Below, piece by piece: positions 1 through 12,500 of a stretch of DNA of 64,000 bases. Source of the DNA: Larus michahellis (Eukaryota; Chordata; Aves; Charadriiformes; Laridae). The position numbers and the translations under genes were made by a program. Every line of letters starts with the position of its first letter. Positions within the stretch are counted from its first letter, which is position 1. A model generated the notes under the pieces. It searched no databases. It worked only from the letters and a program-made list of their open reading frames with translations, and was not told where the DNA came from. The stretch lies in contig NC_133930.1 of NCBI RefSeq assembly GCF_964199755.1, positions 26,494,071 through 26,558,070 on the forward strand, given 5' to 3'.

Positions 1-2332
1 ATTCAGAGATACAGAAGCGGTCCAGCTAAGAAGTAAAATTAATGAACAGAAAGTTGTTTCTGCTCTACCTCAAGCCAGGACAGGGCTTTAAAGTATGCAG
101 TATGTCATGATGCAGGACACAAAGTTGTAGCCATGCTTCTGTGGCCTGCTTTTTGACTGCTGATTACAAGGGTGTGGCTTATTGCCTGTCCAACTTTTGT
201 CTGAGCATCAAATTAGTGATTATTTTTGCCAGTGCAGCCTCTCTAGGCACTTCTGAAATGGCCTCCTGCCATTACTTACTAATGCTTGGTAGCAACGTGG
301 GACTACAATAGATTTCGAGTTAGACTTCACTCAGCACAAGCAAGCTTGAACTTTACATAGCTCTGTGGAGAGCAGATAACACTTTCAGTCTATGAGTTAG
401 AGGCAGAGATAGTGATATCTTTATTCATTTGCTTCTTGCAGCTGCTGGAATGATGACCCGTTTCCAATAAATAATAAGCCCAAAGACGTGTAGGCTTAAA
501 AATCACAGTATGTTGCAGTGTTATTTTAGCATGAACTGCTTTTTACTGCAAAGGCAATTGCGTCATGCCCTCCTGCATAGCTTAATAAGTACCATTCTGA
601 CCAGAAATGGCTGGAACCAAATGCTTGTGCTCCAGAGGGTGTTCTACATAAGCAGGCAAAAGGCAAATCTTACACCTATCATAAACTAACTGAAAGGAAA
701 TGGGCAAAAAATATACATAGCTTGTCTTCTTTAAAGCATTTTGTAAAAGCTCTAGTGTGGACTGTAGGTCCTAAGAGATGTTAAAACAACACAGTTTCAG
801 GCTTCAGTTTTGCTTCCCCACAGTTTCTCACCAGAAAGGAATGTCTTATCAGTGGCGAACCAGTGTATTGTCTGTATTAGAAGTAAACAGGGACCTGAGC
901 TGAAGGAAGATGCTTTCTGAAAGAGCAGAGATTTCATCCACTGTCTTGTATTAAATTGTATTAAATTCAGGGAATCACACTATCTTCTTATTAAAAGATT
1001 GGACTAATCTCAGGCCTTTGATTTGCAAGTCATATATTTCATTGTAAAAATAGTGGGTTATGAAGTTTAAGCAGTGAAAAGAGGATGAAAAAGTGATGCC
1101 AGCACTTCAACCAGTGTATATTCCTAAAGGTTTGCAGCAGATGAAAATGAAGGGGGTGAAGGAGATGCACATCCCTGCCAGCTGGGGGAAATGTGTTGGG
1201 GTGCATTGGCTGTCACCACAGGCTGTTGTTCCACCGTGCCTTGCTGTCAGGAAGCAGCAGATGGGAATAGCAGCAGACAAGGTGGAGGATGCAGATTCTG
1301 ATTTGCATCTGTGTGCAGGGGCATTAAGTTTGAAGGAGAAGGAGGTGGCAGCTGTCACCACAACCAGCCAACTTCCAGGCGGACCTCTTGGTTCATGAAT
1401 GGTTCAGCCACAGGTCTAAGGTCTCCATTCTGCTCTTCTTCGTTCTCATGATAAAGCCAATCAGTCGGTGCCTCTGCCCTTTGCTGCCCATGCCCATATT
1501 ATTCATGGGTCCTTGACATGGACTGATGAGCTGCTGTTGCAGCTGCCCCTGTCCATATTCCTTGCTCCTCTGGGATGGGGTAGTTACACTTGGAAGTATA
1601 GGTGACATCCCAGTCCAGCTAAACAGAAAACAGATTCTGAGTTCCTGCACACTCTGTATTAAAGGGAGGGGAGGACTTCAGCTGGAGGGGCGTTTGCCAC
1701 CAAAGGGCAGGGGATAGCAGAAGGAAGATGAAATTGGTTCGTAGGAGGCGTGGACAGCAAGGCTGCTGAAACACAGACTGTCTGGCTAAGGGCAAGATCT
1801 CCAGGAAGGCTCTCCCTCCCACACAGCTATCACAAGCCAGAGCCTGCATGAAAGAAAATGCTACTGTGCATGCTGCGTGAGCGAAATACAGGAGCTCAAA
1901 GCCTACAGGGAGGGCCTGGAGGAGTAGGAAAGGTGAGGACACAGAGCTCTAACACTGCTGTTCTTTCCCCAGACTGATGCCATGCAGGAACAACCAAGAG
2001 CTGCAGGGAGATGTACCAGCCCAGCATGCATGGAGACCTACTACATGTAGGAGACCTACTTGTTGTCCTACTGCAAGGACAGATTCCTCATTCGCAACTA
2101 GGGATCCTGCTTCCTTGTGGAGGCACTCGAAAGTGAGACACCACAATACAAGGCAATGCAGAGCTTAAGTCCTGTGAATGTATTTCCAGTATTCCTGGTC
2201 TGACTTTATGACATTCAAGGATAACAATGTGAAGGAAACTCAGAAAATCCGAACAGGTCTAACCGTGACTGCACAGTGCTCCTTTTCCAGTTGTGTTTCT
2301 CTGTGAAGCAGAAATGTAAAAAGTAACTTTTA

Positions 2333-2345
2333 CCACTAGATGGCG
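2333..2345 (+). promoter_or_regulatory. CTCF-like binding motif
   Basis: The 13 bases CCACTAGATGGCG match the known vertebrate CTCF core consensus CCASYAGRKGGCR at every position. It stands alone in unique AT-rich DNA, outside any repeat. Binding is inferred from the motif only. If occupied, it could mark a boundary or loop anchor downstream of CRHBP, with the motif pointing rightwards towards the gene. Confidence 0.5.
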
Positions 2346-4309
2346 TTTAAGGATTGTTTTTTTGAAATGCTCTGAGAGAGTTCTGAAAACTGCCTAACTA
2401 GGCAAAATAATGGATTTCTAACCTAATTTTCTTCCTCTCTCCATGCAGTTTGGGCTTGGGCACACAAGCATGGTGCCGATATAGAAGCACACACAGGGCT
2501 ATAAAGTGGACTTGAATGAGCTGTGGAAGCTGCCTTACACTCCTCAATCTCACCAAAGTTTTCTTAAAGAGCTGGGCAAAAAGCAGTGCATGCAAAAAAA
2601 TCACAAATCTTAGCTGTGTTGAATCAACTGGTGCTGGAGACAGCCACCGAAAATGGCTTGTTGCTATTCCTTGAGATGATCTGATCTAAGGGGTGTTAGC
2701 ACAGTAATAGAGCAAGACTTGCCTATTGCCTCTATAGTAATTGGTACCCTAGAGAGAGTGAGTCACCTGTGTCTAAGAGACAGTCAGCTTCTTTGTACCC
2801 TTCTCCTTTGGGATCTTGGCTGCTGGGAGATAGCCATATCTCTAGCGCAGTAGAGTGAACAGACACCTTAACACAAGCGCCCAAATTGCCACAAAGTTGG
2901 AATGCTCTTCTCTGAACTTCTTATTGATGTTAACTGCAGAGGAATAAATATGGATGCCACTTTCTTGCTGTACAAGTGATAGCATTGCCTGCATTTTGTC
3001 ATTACTCCCTGAGTAGCTTGTCTCAAGCTGCAGATGCACATACAGAGCTGTTGCTCTGCGTCACCATCCACGTGCCAGCAGGGGCAGATCACACGGGCGG
3101 CACCCGCCTAGACTTTTTGGCTTAGATGCTAAGTATGGTGCCAGGTTTTATAAAGGCTGTTCAACTTTTTTCCAGTGGCATGAAGCTGCCAAATGTCTGG
3201 CATCTTTGCTTGGTGATTACAAATAAACTCTGACAACTTTGCTGATTTGCAAAGGCAAAAATAGATTAATGCAGGCAAGAGTCAGAGTAGTAAATGTAAG
3301 CTGTTCTCTGAAGGGAGCAGAGCTCAATACCTTGCAAGGGTTCAGGCTGGAGATCCCAGAAAGAAGAACATCTGCCTCTAATGATGACAGACTTATTGCA
3401 GCTAACCCTCTCTGGAATGCTACAGCCTCTCCTAAGGAGGCTGCCACAGGCATGAACATCATGGTGGATTTGTTTGTGTCATGCATGCCCCCTTGTCAGT
3501 GCAGCAGCAGGAGACATTGTTCTTTCCCTTCTTGGGGTATGCTGTTATGGTGTCCAATGCCTGTGGTATGCTTGCACCCAAGGAACGTGCCTTCCCACTC
3601 TGCTTTTTCCAGGTAACCATGTGCAGTCCCACTTCCATCCACTACATCTGCCCTTCTGCACCAGCCCTGCTGATGCTCCTCCTGCTTCTTACCCTGGCTT
3701 CTGGCAAACCTTAAACTAACAAGGGCCAGGCAACAACATAGACACATGTGGTTTGCCTGTATGCTGTATACAGGGCCTTTCTCTGCTTGCAGACGCCACA
3801 GAAATCAAGATGACCGTGGTTGTTACAGGAAGAGAAAGTCACATAGGCCAATATAGAAGCAGATGGCTCAAAAGCAAGAAAACTCCCTCTGACTTTGTTA
3901 TCATGTGGTAGCAGGGTGGAAAAGTGTGCCCACCTCTCCATGGCGGATCACACTGTGAGAAGATGCGGGTGTTACACCTATTTGATCTGCAATACTTAAG
4001 TATTAGCTGTGCCAGTTGCAGTCTTCCAACTTACCCCCCATCATGGTCATGCTACAGGTTGCATAATTTGAAGTTCTGGCTTTAATGAAGAATCAAAAGA
4101 AACACAGAAATATTGGCAGGGGGGTGTGTGTGTGTATTGGCAGGCAGTGTGCGGGTGTGAATTTGTAACACATTGTAAACAAATTTGTGACGATTAAAAG
4201 GCTTTCTTTAAGTTTTTTTTTTTCTTGCAAATGCAGTCCTTTTTTATCTGGGTCATTATGGGAAAAAAATAGGGATGGTTTTGTGAGGGAAGGTAGGAAG
4301 TAATCTCAC

Positions 4310-4660
4310 CACCGGGTTAATTATACTGGCAGCTTTATTCAGCTGACTCATATTTCATGAGGTGTTTTATCATTTAGTTAAAAAATAACTGGAGTAGTGA
4401 TCAAAAAACTGCTGTAGTCATTTATAGCCATGGAGAGATGCATGTAACTATTCATATTGCAATGCATTATGCTGAAACTCTAATTAAGCGCAAATCAGGT
4501 GTGACCTGTTTTAATAAGTATGCCATATGAATTACTTGAATCTTCCATTGGAAGCCTGATGAATTAAAATGGTCTCAGTAGCTTTGTTATCTGAATGAGA
4601 GCCAAATTGGATTTAATCTAGTTAAAACAAAAACCAATTTTTTTTTCAATTTTTACTGTT
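4310..4660. promoter_or_regulatory. Possible conserved non-coding element (AT-rich, homeodomain-type sites)
   Basis: About 350 bases that carry no repeat and no reading frame. They are dense in homeodomain-type cores (TTAATTATA near 4318, CTAATTAAG near 4480) and in ATGCAT/TTGCAATGCATTATG octamer-like words near 4440-4470. This texture is common in vertebrate developmental enhancers. The call is based on composition only; no alignment was possible, so it may be ordinary AT-rich DNA. Confidence 0.2.
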
Positions 4661-5929
4661 AATTATTAGATAATTAAATGAGATACAAATGAAACTCAAT
4701 GTCCAGGCTATCAGTGGTTTTGCTATGAAAACAAATTTTTAATTTTTACATTTCTTTGGGCTGAGACATTGGTGATACATCTGATTTTTATCTAGTATGT
4801 GCTTTTCTATTCTGGGGTAAAGTAACATTTAGGATTGCAGGTTTTTAGCTCTTTTTCACTCTCAGCAGCCTCTTGAGTCTGATTCATTCTTCACATCCAG
4901 AACAGCCTCCATCTCTTTGGAACGAACAAAAGTTGTGTCAAATAAGCAATGTTCAACGTAATATCCTGTTCCCAATTATGCCCCTATGATACTCCTGTGG
5001 TTTCTCCTCTGGGGTCTGGTGTGTCCTGGAAGAGAACATTCAGGCTGTAGTTTTTTCAGTTGTCCCTCTGAAACAGGGACTTTCAGTATAAATGTTAAAA
5101 AGGTATTGGTGGATGTACTGTAGGAACTTGTCTCTGCATTTAACCGTAAAATTGTACTTGCATGGCACACACACATGTTTCCATCAAAGAGGTTTTAGTG
5201 CTTTTATCATGCAAAATGTCATTTTTTGGAGTCTTTCTACTTGGAGGGTCATACCTGATTTCTCCCCTTGTAATCCTCATTAGAAATATTTATATCATCT
5301 TCCCAAAATATTCCGTCAAGTCCTAAAACAGATCAGGAAGAATATTTATAGCAAAGAGGGCACAAAGCATCACTAGGAAGGCTGTGCTTTCGAAGGGACA
5401 CACCGTACTTTGCCTCAATAGCTGAGATACAGCTCACCTCTAAAAAAGCTGCTGAAAAGCCAGAGAAGGGAGGTGTATCAGGTGTTTCGGAAGGATCACT
5501 CTGCATTGTGGTGAAAATTCTGGTGTCTTTCTTTTCTCACTACCCTGCTTAGTTGAATTCCCAAACATCAATAAACCATAAAAATCAGCATTTCTTTAAT
5601 ATGAGCAGAGCCCTGCAAAAGTTCTGTTCTTGCTGTCTGTTAGAAAAGCGGAGCAAGTAAGCAGGAATGCATCTGTGTTTTGAAAGCAGGAAGGTTTGCA
5701 GTGAAAACTCCCCCAAGACCTTGGTTTCAAAGCAGTTCTCAACTCAAATGTCTTTTCTCTTCCTCAGAGGCTATTACAATGGTTTCTTTCCACACAGAGG
5801 TGCAAACCAATTGCTTCCAAACCTTTGGTTTAACCTGTCTCTTCTCTTTAAATGGTACTTCTTGGCTGTCTTTTTTTCAGGCACTTTTCCTGGATTTTTC
5901 ATAGAAATGTAGAAAAGCCCGGGTTGAAA

Positions 5930-6180
5930 GTGGTATCAAGAGATCCAACCTTTTGTGGGAAAAGGAGCCTAGATGAGATTATTTAGCAGCCTGTCCAATC
6001 GCATCTTAAAAACCTCAAGCGACGGGGACCCTACCACATCCCTGGGGACGTCGTTCCAGGGACTGATTGTTCTCAATCCACACTTACTAATACAGGTGTC
6101 TTTTATCTTGGATATAGCGGGGTCCCTCACACCAGAACTTTGTAATCCTGGTTAAATCTTCCTTTCTCATTCTGTCCTTG
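5930..6180 (-). mobile_element. Ancient, decayed CR1-like LINE 3' fragment
   Basis: Read on the plus strand, this segment follows the order of the antisense CR1 C-terminal region: an 'AGCCTGTCC...' start, then a '...AAAAACCTCAAGCGACGGGGACCCTACCACATCCC' phrase, then 'TTCCAGGGACTG'. The same order appears in the younger copies at 47.6 and 62.8 kb. The match is weak and scattered, so this is an old copy or a divergent CR1/L3 family member. The boundaries are approximate. Confidence 0.55.
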
Positions 6181-7386
6181 TGATGACATACAGCAGAGGT
6201 GTAGCACAATGGAGGTTTACTTCTGATGTAAAAAATGAGGTGAACGCAAACTTTGTTCAAATTTATTACAACAGGTAATGAGTTTACCATATATATATAT
6301 TTGTATTTATTAAGACTTAACAAGATAAGACTTAAATAAGTCACAGTTCTCATGTTGATGTATACTGTGCAGTAGATCTCAGAGAAGATTTCACTGGCCT
6401 CCACACTCCCAGAGAAGGGCATGTGGCAACTCAGGGTGAGCGTGAAAAGGAACATGTAGGAGAAAATTGTTCCCCAGGAGGTAACGACCACTTTGCTCTC
6501 TTTTCCAACACAGATACACTAAATTCCTTTGTTAGAATGATCTTGATAATGAATAGCCTATACCGCTTGTTTTCTACTATATTTTTCTCTTAAATCTCCA
6601 TTGTGATTTACATGCGCCTACACATACACAAGTCACCACAAAATTTATGTTAAGATCCCAATCAACTGAAAAGCATTATAGCTGCATCTTGTTACTAACC
6701 ACACTGAAACTCACTTTTTTGACTTCTTGTTCAAATTCCAGAGTGCCAATTTGCATGCACAGTTTTGGAAGGAGTATAGACTGGCTACAAGTGAGACGAA
6801 CAGAAAGCCAAACCTCTCACCATTACTTGTGTGTTTGATACCCGAGAACCAGCTACTGAATTAGTGATAACGAAACAACTTTGAAATAGTACCAAAACTG
6901 AATGAAGGCCTAAATTATATATGATGCTGCTAGCTTTTTCTCCCTCTTTCTTTACTCTCCTGTTCCCTGCTGCTAGTGTTGCCTGCCGAGTCTTTCAGCA
7001 GCACTCTTTTTCACTGCAGATGGAGCACAAACACTTCTAAAAGTTGCTATTCATGCCTATAATGAAGCTCATAACCTAGCTACTCATGTAAGGAATCCTG
7101 TAGTATGAAAATGCAATGCTTCTCACTGTTGTATCTCTGTTCAAATAAATTCTTGGTCATTAGCTAGTCCCAGCATCATAATTTTGGGGCAAATGTCTAT
7201 ATTTTCCTCTGCCTAAAGAGAGGGCTTAGGAGAGAATTCTATTACTACATTGCCAATACAAACTAATCACCTCTTCCCTAAGGAACTTACTAATAGCTTT
7301 TTAGATGAGAGGAAAAAAATCTGCCCTGTGCTAACTTGGGTTTTGAAGATTTTTTAATAACAAATAATTTATCTTTTACCAGAGCA
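6181..7386. other. Intergenic DNA with a short AT microsatellite
   Basis: No coding or RNA gene is recognisable. A short (AT)n run is at about 6290-6300. The rest is unique AT-rich sequence up to the truncated 5' edge of the CR1 element. Confidence 0.55.
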
Positions 7387-9573
7387 GCCATCAGGGACAG
7401 AGATATAAAAGTATTGCTTTACTCTCTGGGCAAGTGTGAACACTGGTTGAGAGAGTCCATTGGGAGATAATCCTGAAGGGCAAAGGGGTCCAGGAAGGCT
7501 GGACGCTCTTCAAGAAGGAAATCTTAGAGGCCCAGGAACAGGCTGTCCCCAAGTGTCGCAAGTCTAAAGGGCAGGGAAAACGGCCAGTCTGGATGAATAA
7601 GGAACTTCGCATGGGACTTAGGAATAAAAGGAGGGTTTACCACCTCTGGAAGAAGGGACAGGCAACTCAGGAGGAGTACAGAGATCTCGTTAGGTTATAC
7701 AGAGAGAAAATTAGGAAGGCAAAAGCCCAGCTGGAGCTCACCTTGGCCACTAACATTAAGGACAACAAAAAAAGCTTTTATAAATACATCAACAAAAAGA
7801 GAGCCAGGGAGAATCTCCATCCCTTACTGGATGCTGGGGGGAAAGTTGCAACCAAGGACGTGGAGAAGGCTGAGATACTGAATGCCTTCTTTGCCTCTGT
7901 CTTCAATAGTCAGACCAGCTATCCCCATGCTCAGCCTCCTGAGCTGGAAGATAAGGATGGAGAGCAGAACAACACACCTATAATCCAGGAGGAAGTAGTC
8001 AATGATCTGCTTCTGCACCTAGATGTACATAAGTCTATGGGGCCGGATAGGATTCACCCAAGAGTACTCAGGGAGCTGGCGGCAGAGCTCACCAAGCCTC
8101 TCTCCATCATTTATCAACAGCCTTGGTCAACAGGGCAGGTGCCAGGTGACTGGAGGGTGGCTAATGTGACGCCCATCTACAAGAAGGGTCAGAAGGAGGA
8201 TCCGGGGAACTACAGGCCTGTCAGCCTGACCTCGGTACCAGGAGAGATCATGGAGAGGATCATCTTGAGTGAGCTCTCACGGCAAGTGCAGGGCAGCCAA
8301 GGGATCAGGGCCAGCCAGTATGGGTTTAGGAAAGGGAGGTCCTGCTTAATCAACGTGATCTCTTTCTATGACCATGTGACCCGCCTTCTGGATGCAGGGA
8401 AGGCTGTGGATGTTGTCTATCTGGGCTTCGGTAAGGCCTTTGACACCGTCCCCCACAGCATTCTGCTGGAGAAGCTGGCAAATCAGGGCGTAGACAAGTG
8501 TATTCTTCACTGGGTTAAAAGCTGGCTGGATGGCTGTGCCCAGAGAGTTGTGATTAATGGGGTGAAATCCTCTTGGCGGCCGGTCACCAGTGGTGTCCCT
8601 CAGGGCTCCGTTTCGGGGCCAGTTTTGTTTAATATCTTTATCAATGTTCTGGATGAGGGGATCGAGTGCACCCTCAGTAAGTTTGCAGATGACACCAAAC
8701 TAGGTGGGACTGTTGATCTGCTTGAGGGTAGGAAGGCTCTACAGAGGGACCTGGACAGGCTGGATCGATGGGCTGAGGCCAACTGTATGAGGTTTAATAA
8801 GGCCAAGTCCCGGGTCCTGCATTTCGGTCACAACAACCCCAAGCAACGCTGCAGGCTTGGGGAAGAGTGGCTGGAAAGCTGCCCGGCAGAAAAGGACCTG
8901 GGGGTGCTGGTGGACGGCCAGCTTAACATGAGCCAGCAGTGTGCCCAGGTGGCCAAGAAGGCCAACAGCATTCTGGCTTGTATCAGGAATAGCGTGGCCA
9001 GCAGGAGCAGGGAAGTGATCGTGCCTCTGTACTCGGCACTGGTGAGGCCTCACCTCGAGTGCTGTGTTCAGTTCTGGGCCCCTCTGTACAAGAGGGACAT
9101 TGAAGTGCTGGAGCGTGTCCAGAGGAGAGCTACCAGGCTGGTGAGGGCTCTGGAGACCAGGTCATATGAGGAGAGACTGAGGGAGCTGGGCATGTGTAGC
9201 TTGGAGAAGAGGAGGCTGAGGGGAGACCTCATTGCCCTCTACAACTACCTGAAAGGAGGCTGTAGAGAGGTGGGTGTTGGCCTCTTCTCCCAAGTGAATA
9301 ATGACAGGAGCAGAGGAAATGCTCTGAAGTTGCGGCAGGGCAGGTTTAGATTAGATGTTAGGAAGAATTACTTTACTGAAAGAATGGTCAGGCACTGGGA
9401 CAGCCTGCCCAGGGAGGTGGCTGAGTCACCAGCCCTAGAGGTATTTAAGAGACGTCTAGATTTGACACTTCAGGGCATGCTCTAGTGGCAGAGATTGTAG
9501 GTTGTTTGGTTGGACTCAATGATCTCAAAGGTCCTTTCCAACCATGAAGATTCTATGATTCTATGGTTCTATG
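7387..9573 (+). mobile_element. CR1 LINE retrotransposon, 5'-truncated, about 2.2 kb
   Basis: A CR1-family non-LTR retrotransposon on the plus strand. It contains the reverse-transcriptase half of ORF2, a short 3' tail, and a terminal array of three near-identical octamers (ATTCTATG, ATTCTATG, GTTCTATG) ending at 9573, which is the CR1 3' signature. The endonuclease half and ORF1 are missing, as expected from incomplete target-primed reverse transcription. The first 70-80 bases (7390-7463) read as CR1-like protein in the +1 frame relative to the main ORF, which suggests a one-base indel near 7460. The 5' edge is approximate. No target-site duplication is visible, which is usual for CR1. Confidence 0.93.
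7593..9485 (+). CDS. CR1 ORF2 reverse transcriptase (C-terminal 630 aa), catalytic Asp lost
   Basis: This is the pol-like ORF2 of CR1, which in an active element copies element RNA at a nicked chromosomal target. An uninterrupted 630-codon frame starts at an internal Met and stays open upstream at least to about 7461 without a better start. Visible landmarks are a connection segment (1-120), RT motif 0/1 around [10 protein letters not shown] (150-160), NYRPVSLTS (206-214), the QYGFRKGRS finger/palm entry (242-250), motif A (276-284), GVPQGS of motif B (334-339) and FADD of motif C (364-367). A CR1-typical C-terminal region follows, with the MRFN, LGVLVD and SRSREVI blocks. In motif A the residue that should be the first catalytic Asp is Gly278 (codon 8424-8426, GGC), so the enzyme should be dead although the frame is open. 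It has no endonuclease domain and no host promoter, so it is not expected to be a host gene. Confidence 0.9.
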   Translation: MNKELRMGLRNKRRVYHLWKKGQATQEEYRDLVRLYREKIRKAKAQLELTLATNIKDNKKSFYKYINKKRARENLHPLLDAGGKVATKDVEKAEILNAFFASVFNSQTSYPHAQPPELEDKDGEQNNTPIIQEEVVNDLLLHLDVHKSMGPDRIHPRVLRELAAELTKPLSIIYQQPWSTGQVPGDWRVANVTPIYKKGQKEDPGNYRPVSLTSVPGEIMERIILSELSRQVQGSQGIRASQYGFRKGRSCLINVISFYDHVTRLLDAGKAVDVVYLGFGKAFDTVPHSILLEKLANQGVDKCILHWVKSWLDGCAQRVVINGVKSSWRPVTSGVPQGSVSGPVLFNIFINVLDEGIECTLSKFADDTKLGGTVDLLEGRKALQRDLDRLDRWAEANCMRFNKAKSRVLHFGHNNPKQRCRLGEEWLESCPAEKDLGVLVDGQLNMSQQCAQVAKKANSILACIRNSVASRSREVIVPLYSALVRPHLECCVQFWAPLYKRDIEVLERVQRRATRLVRALETRSYEERLRELGMCSLEKRRLRGDLIALYNYLKGGCREVGVGLFSQVNNDRSRGNALKLRQGRFRLDVRKNYFTERMVRHWDSLPREVAESPALEVFKRRLDLTLQGML

Positions 9574-12500
9574 AATATGAAACTGGGTAAGAATTAGGAA
9601 CTTATTTCAATAGCTATAGTGTACTGAGAAATAAATAGATTCTGAAGCCATTAAAACTCTCAGAGGGGCCAGATGGCTGCCAGTGGCAAAGGTCTGTGAC
9701 TTTGATACATGCACCCTTTTTTAATGCCTCTTCAGAGAAATCTGGAAAATTTCACAACACAAAAATTATTCCTTATAATCAAGCGTCTCAGACCACTTTG
9801 AGCCATGGGGTGGTGAAGTTTTCTCCTGACCACTGTGATCCTTTCTCTCTCTTCAGTCTTTCTGATATCCTACAGGGATCTGTGAAGGAGTTGGAGATGG
9901 ACTGCCTACAGATGGTGACAACTAATGGAAAAGACTGTTTCTGAACTGCTCAGGGCTGATACCTGGGGCCAGAGGCTAGCTCTTTCAACAGTTATTGTCA
10001 GCAACTGGGAATCCAGGCCCTCAAGCCTGGATTTGGTGAATGAAAACTGAGTCTGAGATTGCCTGATGGGGAGAGGAGGGGGTCAGAAGGGACATGGCAT
10101 CTTCTGAGGTCAGGTCCTTGGTGAAACTGATGCTACATGGAGGCAAGAAACGTTCTTTAGGGGAGAGGAAGGGGAAGCCATAATGCTCTCAAGTGACTGT
10201 CCCAGAACTACTGTGCCAAGTAAAGCAGAAGTAGCAGGAATGCATATTAGTGTAGCAACTGACTGGAGCGTGGGGCAAGTTACCACCTGCCCCATCACTT
10301 TGTGATTGGTCACAGCAAATGCAACGAAGTGCATAAGTTTGCTCACCCAGACCAGGGTCCTCCTTGACTGCTTTGGCAGTAGTGTGCAGGAAACTGCCTG
10401 CAAGGAAAGGCAGTCCCTCTCGCAGCGCTAAGGGGGCAGCTGACAGGGACCTCAGCTGCAGCAGTGGCCACATCCTGCACGGCCCCAGCCCTCAGCCTCA
10501 GCACCATCCTGTGACTGCCTCTTGCACACGCAGAAGCCAAATGGGGAAGGGAAGAGCAGCTCCTTGGTCATTCCTGCCCCTTGTGCTCCCACCTCTGCTG
10601 TGGCCAGAGCCGAGAGTCACCAGCTCCTCTGCCAGCTGCCTACGACCCCAGGACAAGGGTGGCCAGCAGGGTCCTGCTGTCCTGCTCAGGAGCAGTGGAA
10701 CCACAGGCATGGCGGGTGCAATGTGCAAGGGTGCCTTCCTGGGGAATTGTGCTAGGGACAATCCCTAGGTGTTCTTGAATTCATTTGTGTTGATGGAGCT
10801 GGGTTGTATCACTCTTCAGCCTCAAACAGCTTCTCCTCAGCTTCTGGCGTTACACAAGCAAGCCTCCTCTTTCCCTCCCCCTGCATAGCTGTATGCAAAT
10901 ACTGAAGGTATGCGAGGGAACTTTGCAAGGCTCTTGTGACTCTCCCTCCTTGAGACCTCCTGTCTTGAGACATTGTGGTAAAATTGAGATTAATGAGGAT
11001 TTTTCAGGGATTTCTAACATACGATTTGTCAGGGGGGAGTATTTGAGGACTCACATGGGCTGCTGAGATGCTCTGTATCTCAGAGGAAAGTGCTTTGCTT
11101 CATCAAGCTGCAAGATCTTACCAGTTGGTGATGTGCTGGATCTAGCAGCTACGAAGGACAGCAGTTAAGACCTGAGCATAGCAAGGTTGTGGGTCTGGAC
11201 TTGGGAATCATCTGGTCTCCCTGCTTCATCTGTGACTAACCCCAGCTTTTAGGTGAAGAAATGAGTTCTCGCAAAGTTTTTAACTTCAAAGCATTACAGA
11301 CATAACCTGTGACTAACTGGCTTTAAATAATTAGCCTATTCTTGTACACATATACTCCAGATCTTCATCTAGGGAAAAAAAATAAATTACCTCTAGTGGA
11401 AACAGACATCCTTTAATGTCAGATTTTACATAAAGCTAGCTCTCGCTCCTGCCTATAACGTGCCTGGGCCTAGACCATACACAGAAATGTAATTTAACCT
11501 GGGCAGGTATCACACTAACACAGCTGAGCCACTCCTAAGACTGGTAACAGACACCACCAGGGCTAGCACTGTGCTTTGTAAATAAAGCTGCTTGCTAGCA
11601 ACCGCTATCTAAATTGCTAATGCGAGACACACTGCACGGCACAGATAAAGCTTCAGAGGCAGATCTTACTGAGCATCCAACACACACAAACAACAGCTGC
11701 AATACCCTTTCTGTTGCTCCCCTAATCAGATTAGAAAGCCCATTCTAAAGTATTGGAGACTTGTGACAGACTGCATGTCTGTCGTCTGCTTTTGCCTACT
11801 AGTTTAAAGCACATCGTGAAAAGTTTTGCATACTTCTCTTCAAAGCAGCAAATTTAGTGTGAAGTTACATATGTGAATCTCAATTCTTTAAGTTATCCCT
11901 ACACAGAATTTATGTGCAAAGGTGGTAATATTCACAAAGGACTGACATTTAGTCAGTTGTCCTGTAAATAAAATAGAAACTTCTTCAATATGTAAGTACA
12001 CGGTATTTTTTAAGATACCTCTGAGATACCTGTTCCAGGCTGTTCAGAAAGACCCTTTGATCCTGTGAGGTGCTGGTGGACTGTAGTTGAAGAACGTGCT
12101 GTTTGTCAGCATGATTTTCCAAGGTGATGTGAGCTTGCTTTGTCCCTCTGCGTGAACCTCAGCCCCTGCCCTGTGAGCCCAAGTGGGACTGCAGCAGTTC
12201 TAATGGGGTCACAACAGGTGGATTCATTTGGTAGTCAGGCCCGTATTCTCTATCATAGCCAGAAGATCTGCCAGTCACTGATTGAAGGAGGAAAAAAGAG
12301 GACTGGGACAGGGGTTGGAGGGAAAAGAAGTTTGCTATTTGTATCATCAGTGGCCTTTGATGTGCAAAGATCTCCAAGGTCACAAGAAATCAGAAGGATC
12401 AGTTCTCCTGAAATGCCCCACAGATGGAGGAGATGGGCAAAAACCCAACATGACAATATGTGGAAGAACACACCAGTGCTGAGCAAAGGTGTCACTAGCT

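Larger units (their letters stand above)
1..5929. other. Gene-free, AT-rich intergenic DNA
   Basis: No reading frame here resembles a protein I recognise; the longest are about 100-125 codons and have no family motifs or splice context. The stretch is downstream of CRHBP. It contains a CTCF-like motif near 2333, a small duplicated GGAGACCTACT element near 2030-2070, and an AT-rich block at about 4310-4660 that is noted separately. Nothing else is supported. Confidence 0.6.

Noticed and set aside
6087-6491. 134-codon minus frame
   Set aside because: It partly overlaps the ancient CR1 relic and continues into AT-rich DNA; no protein family fits.
10364-10768. 134-codon plus frame in a GC-rich patch
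   Set aside because: Low-complexity Ser/Pro/Ala-rich peptide with equally long frames on the other strand; no homologue recognised.
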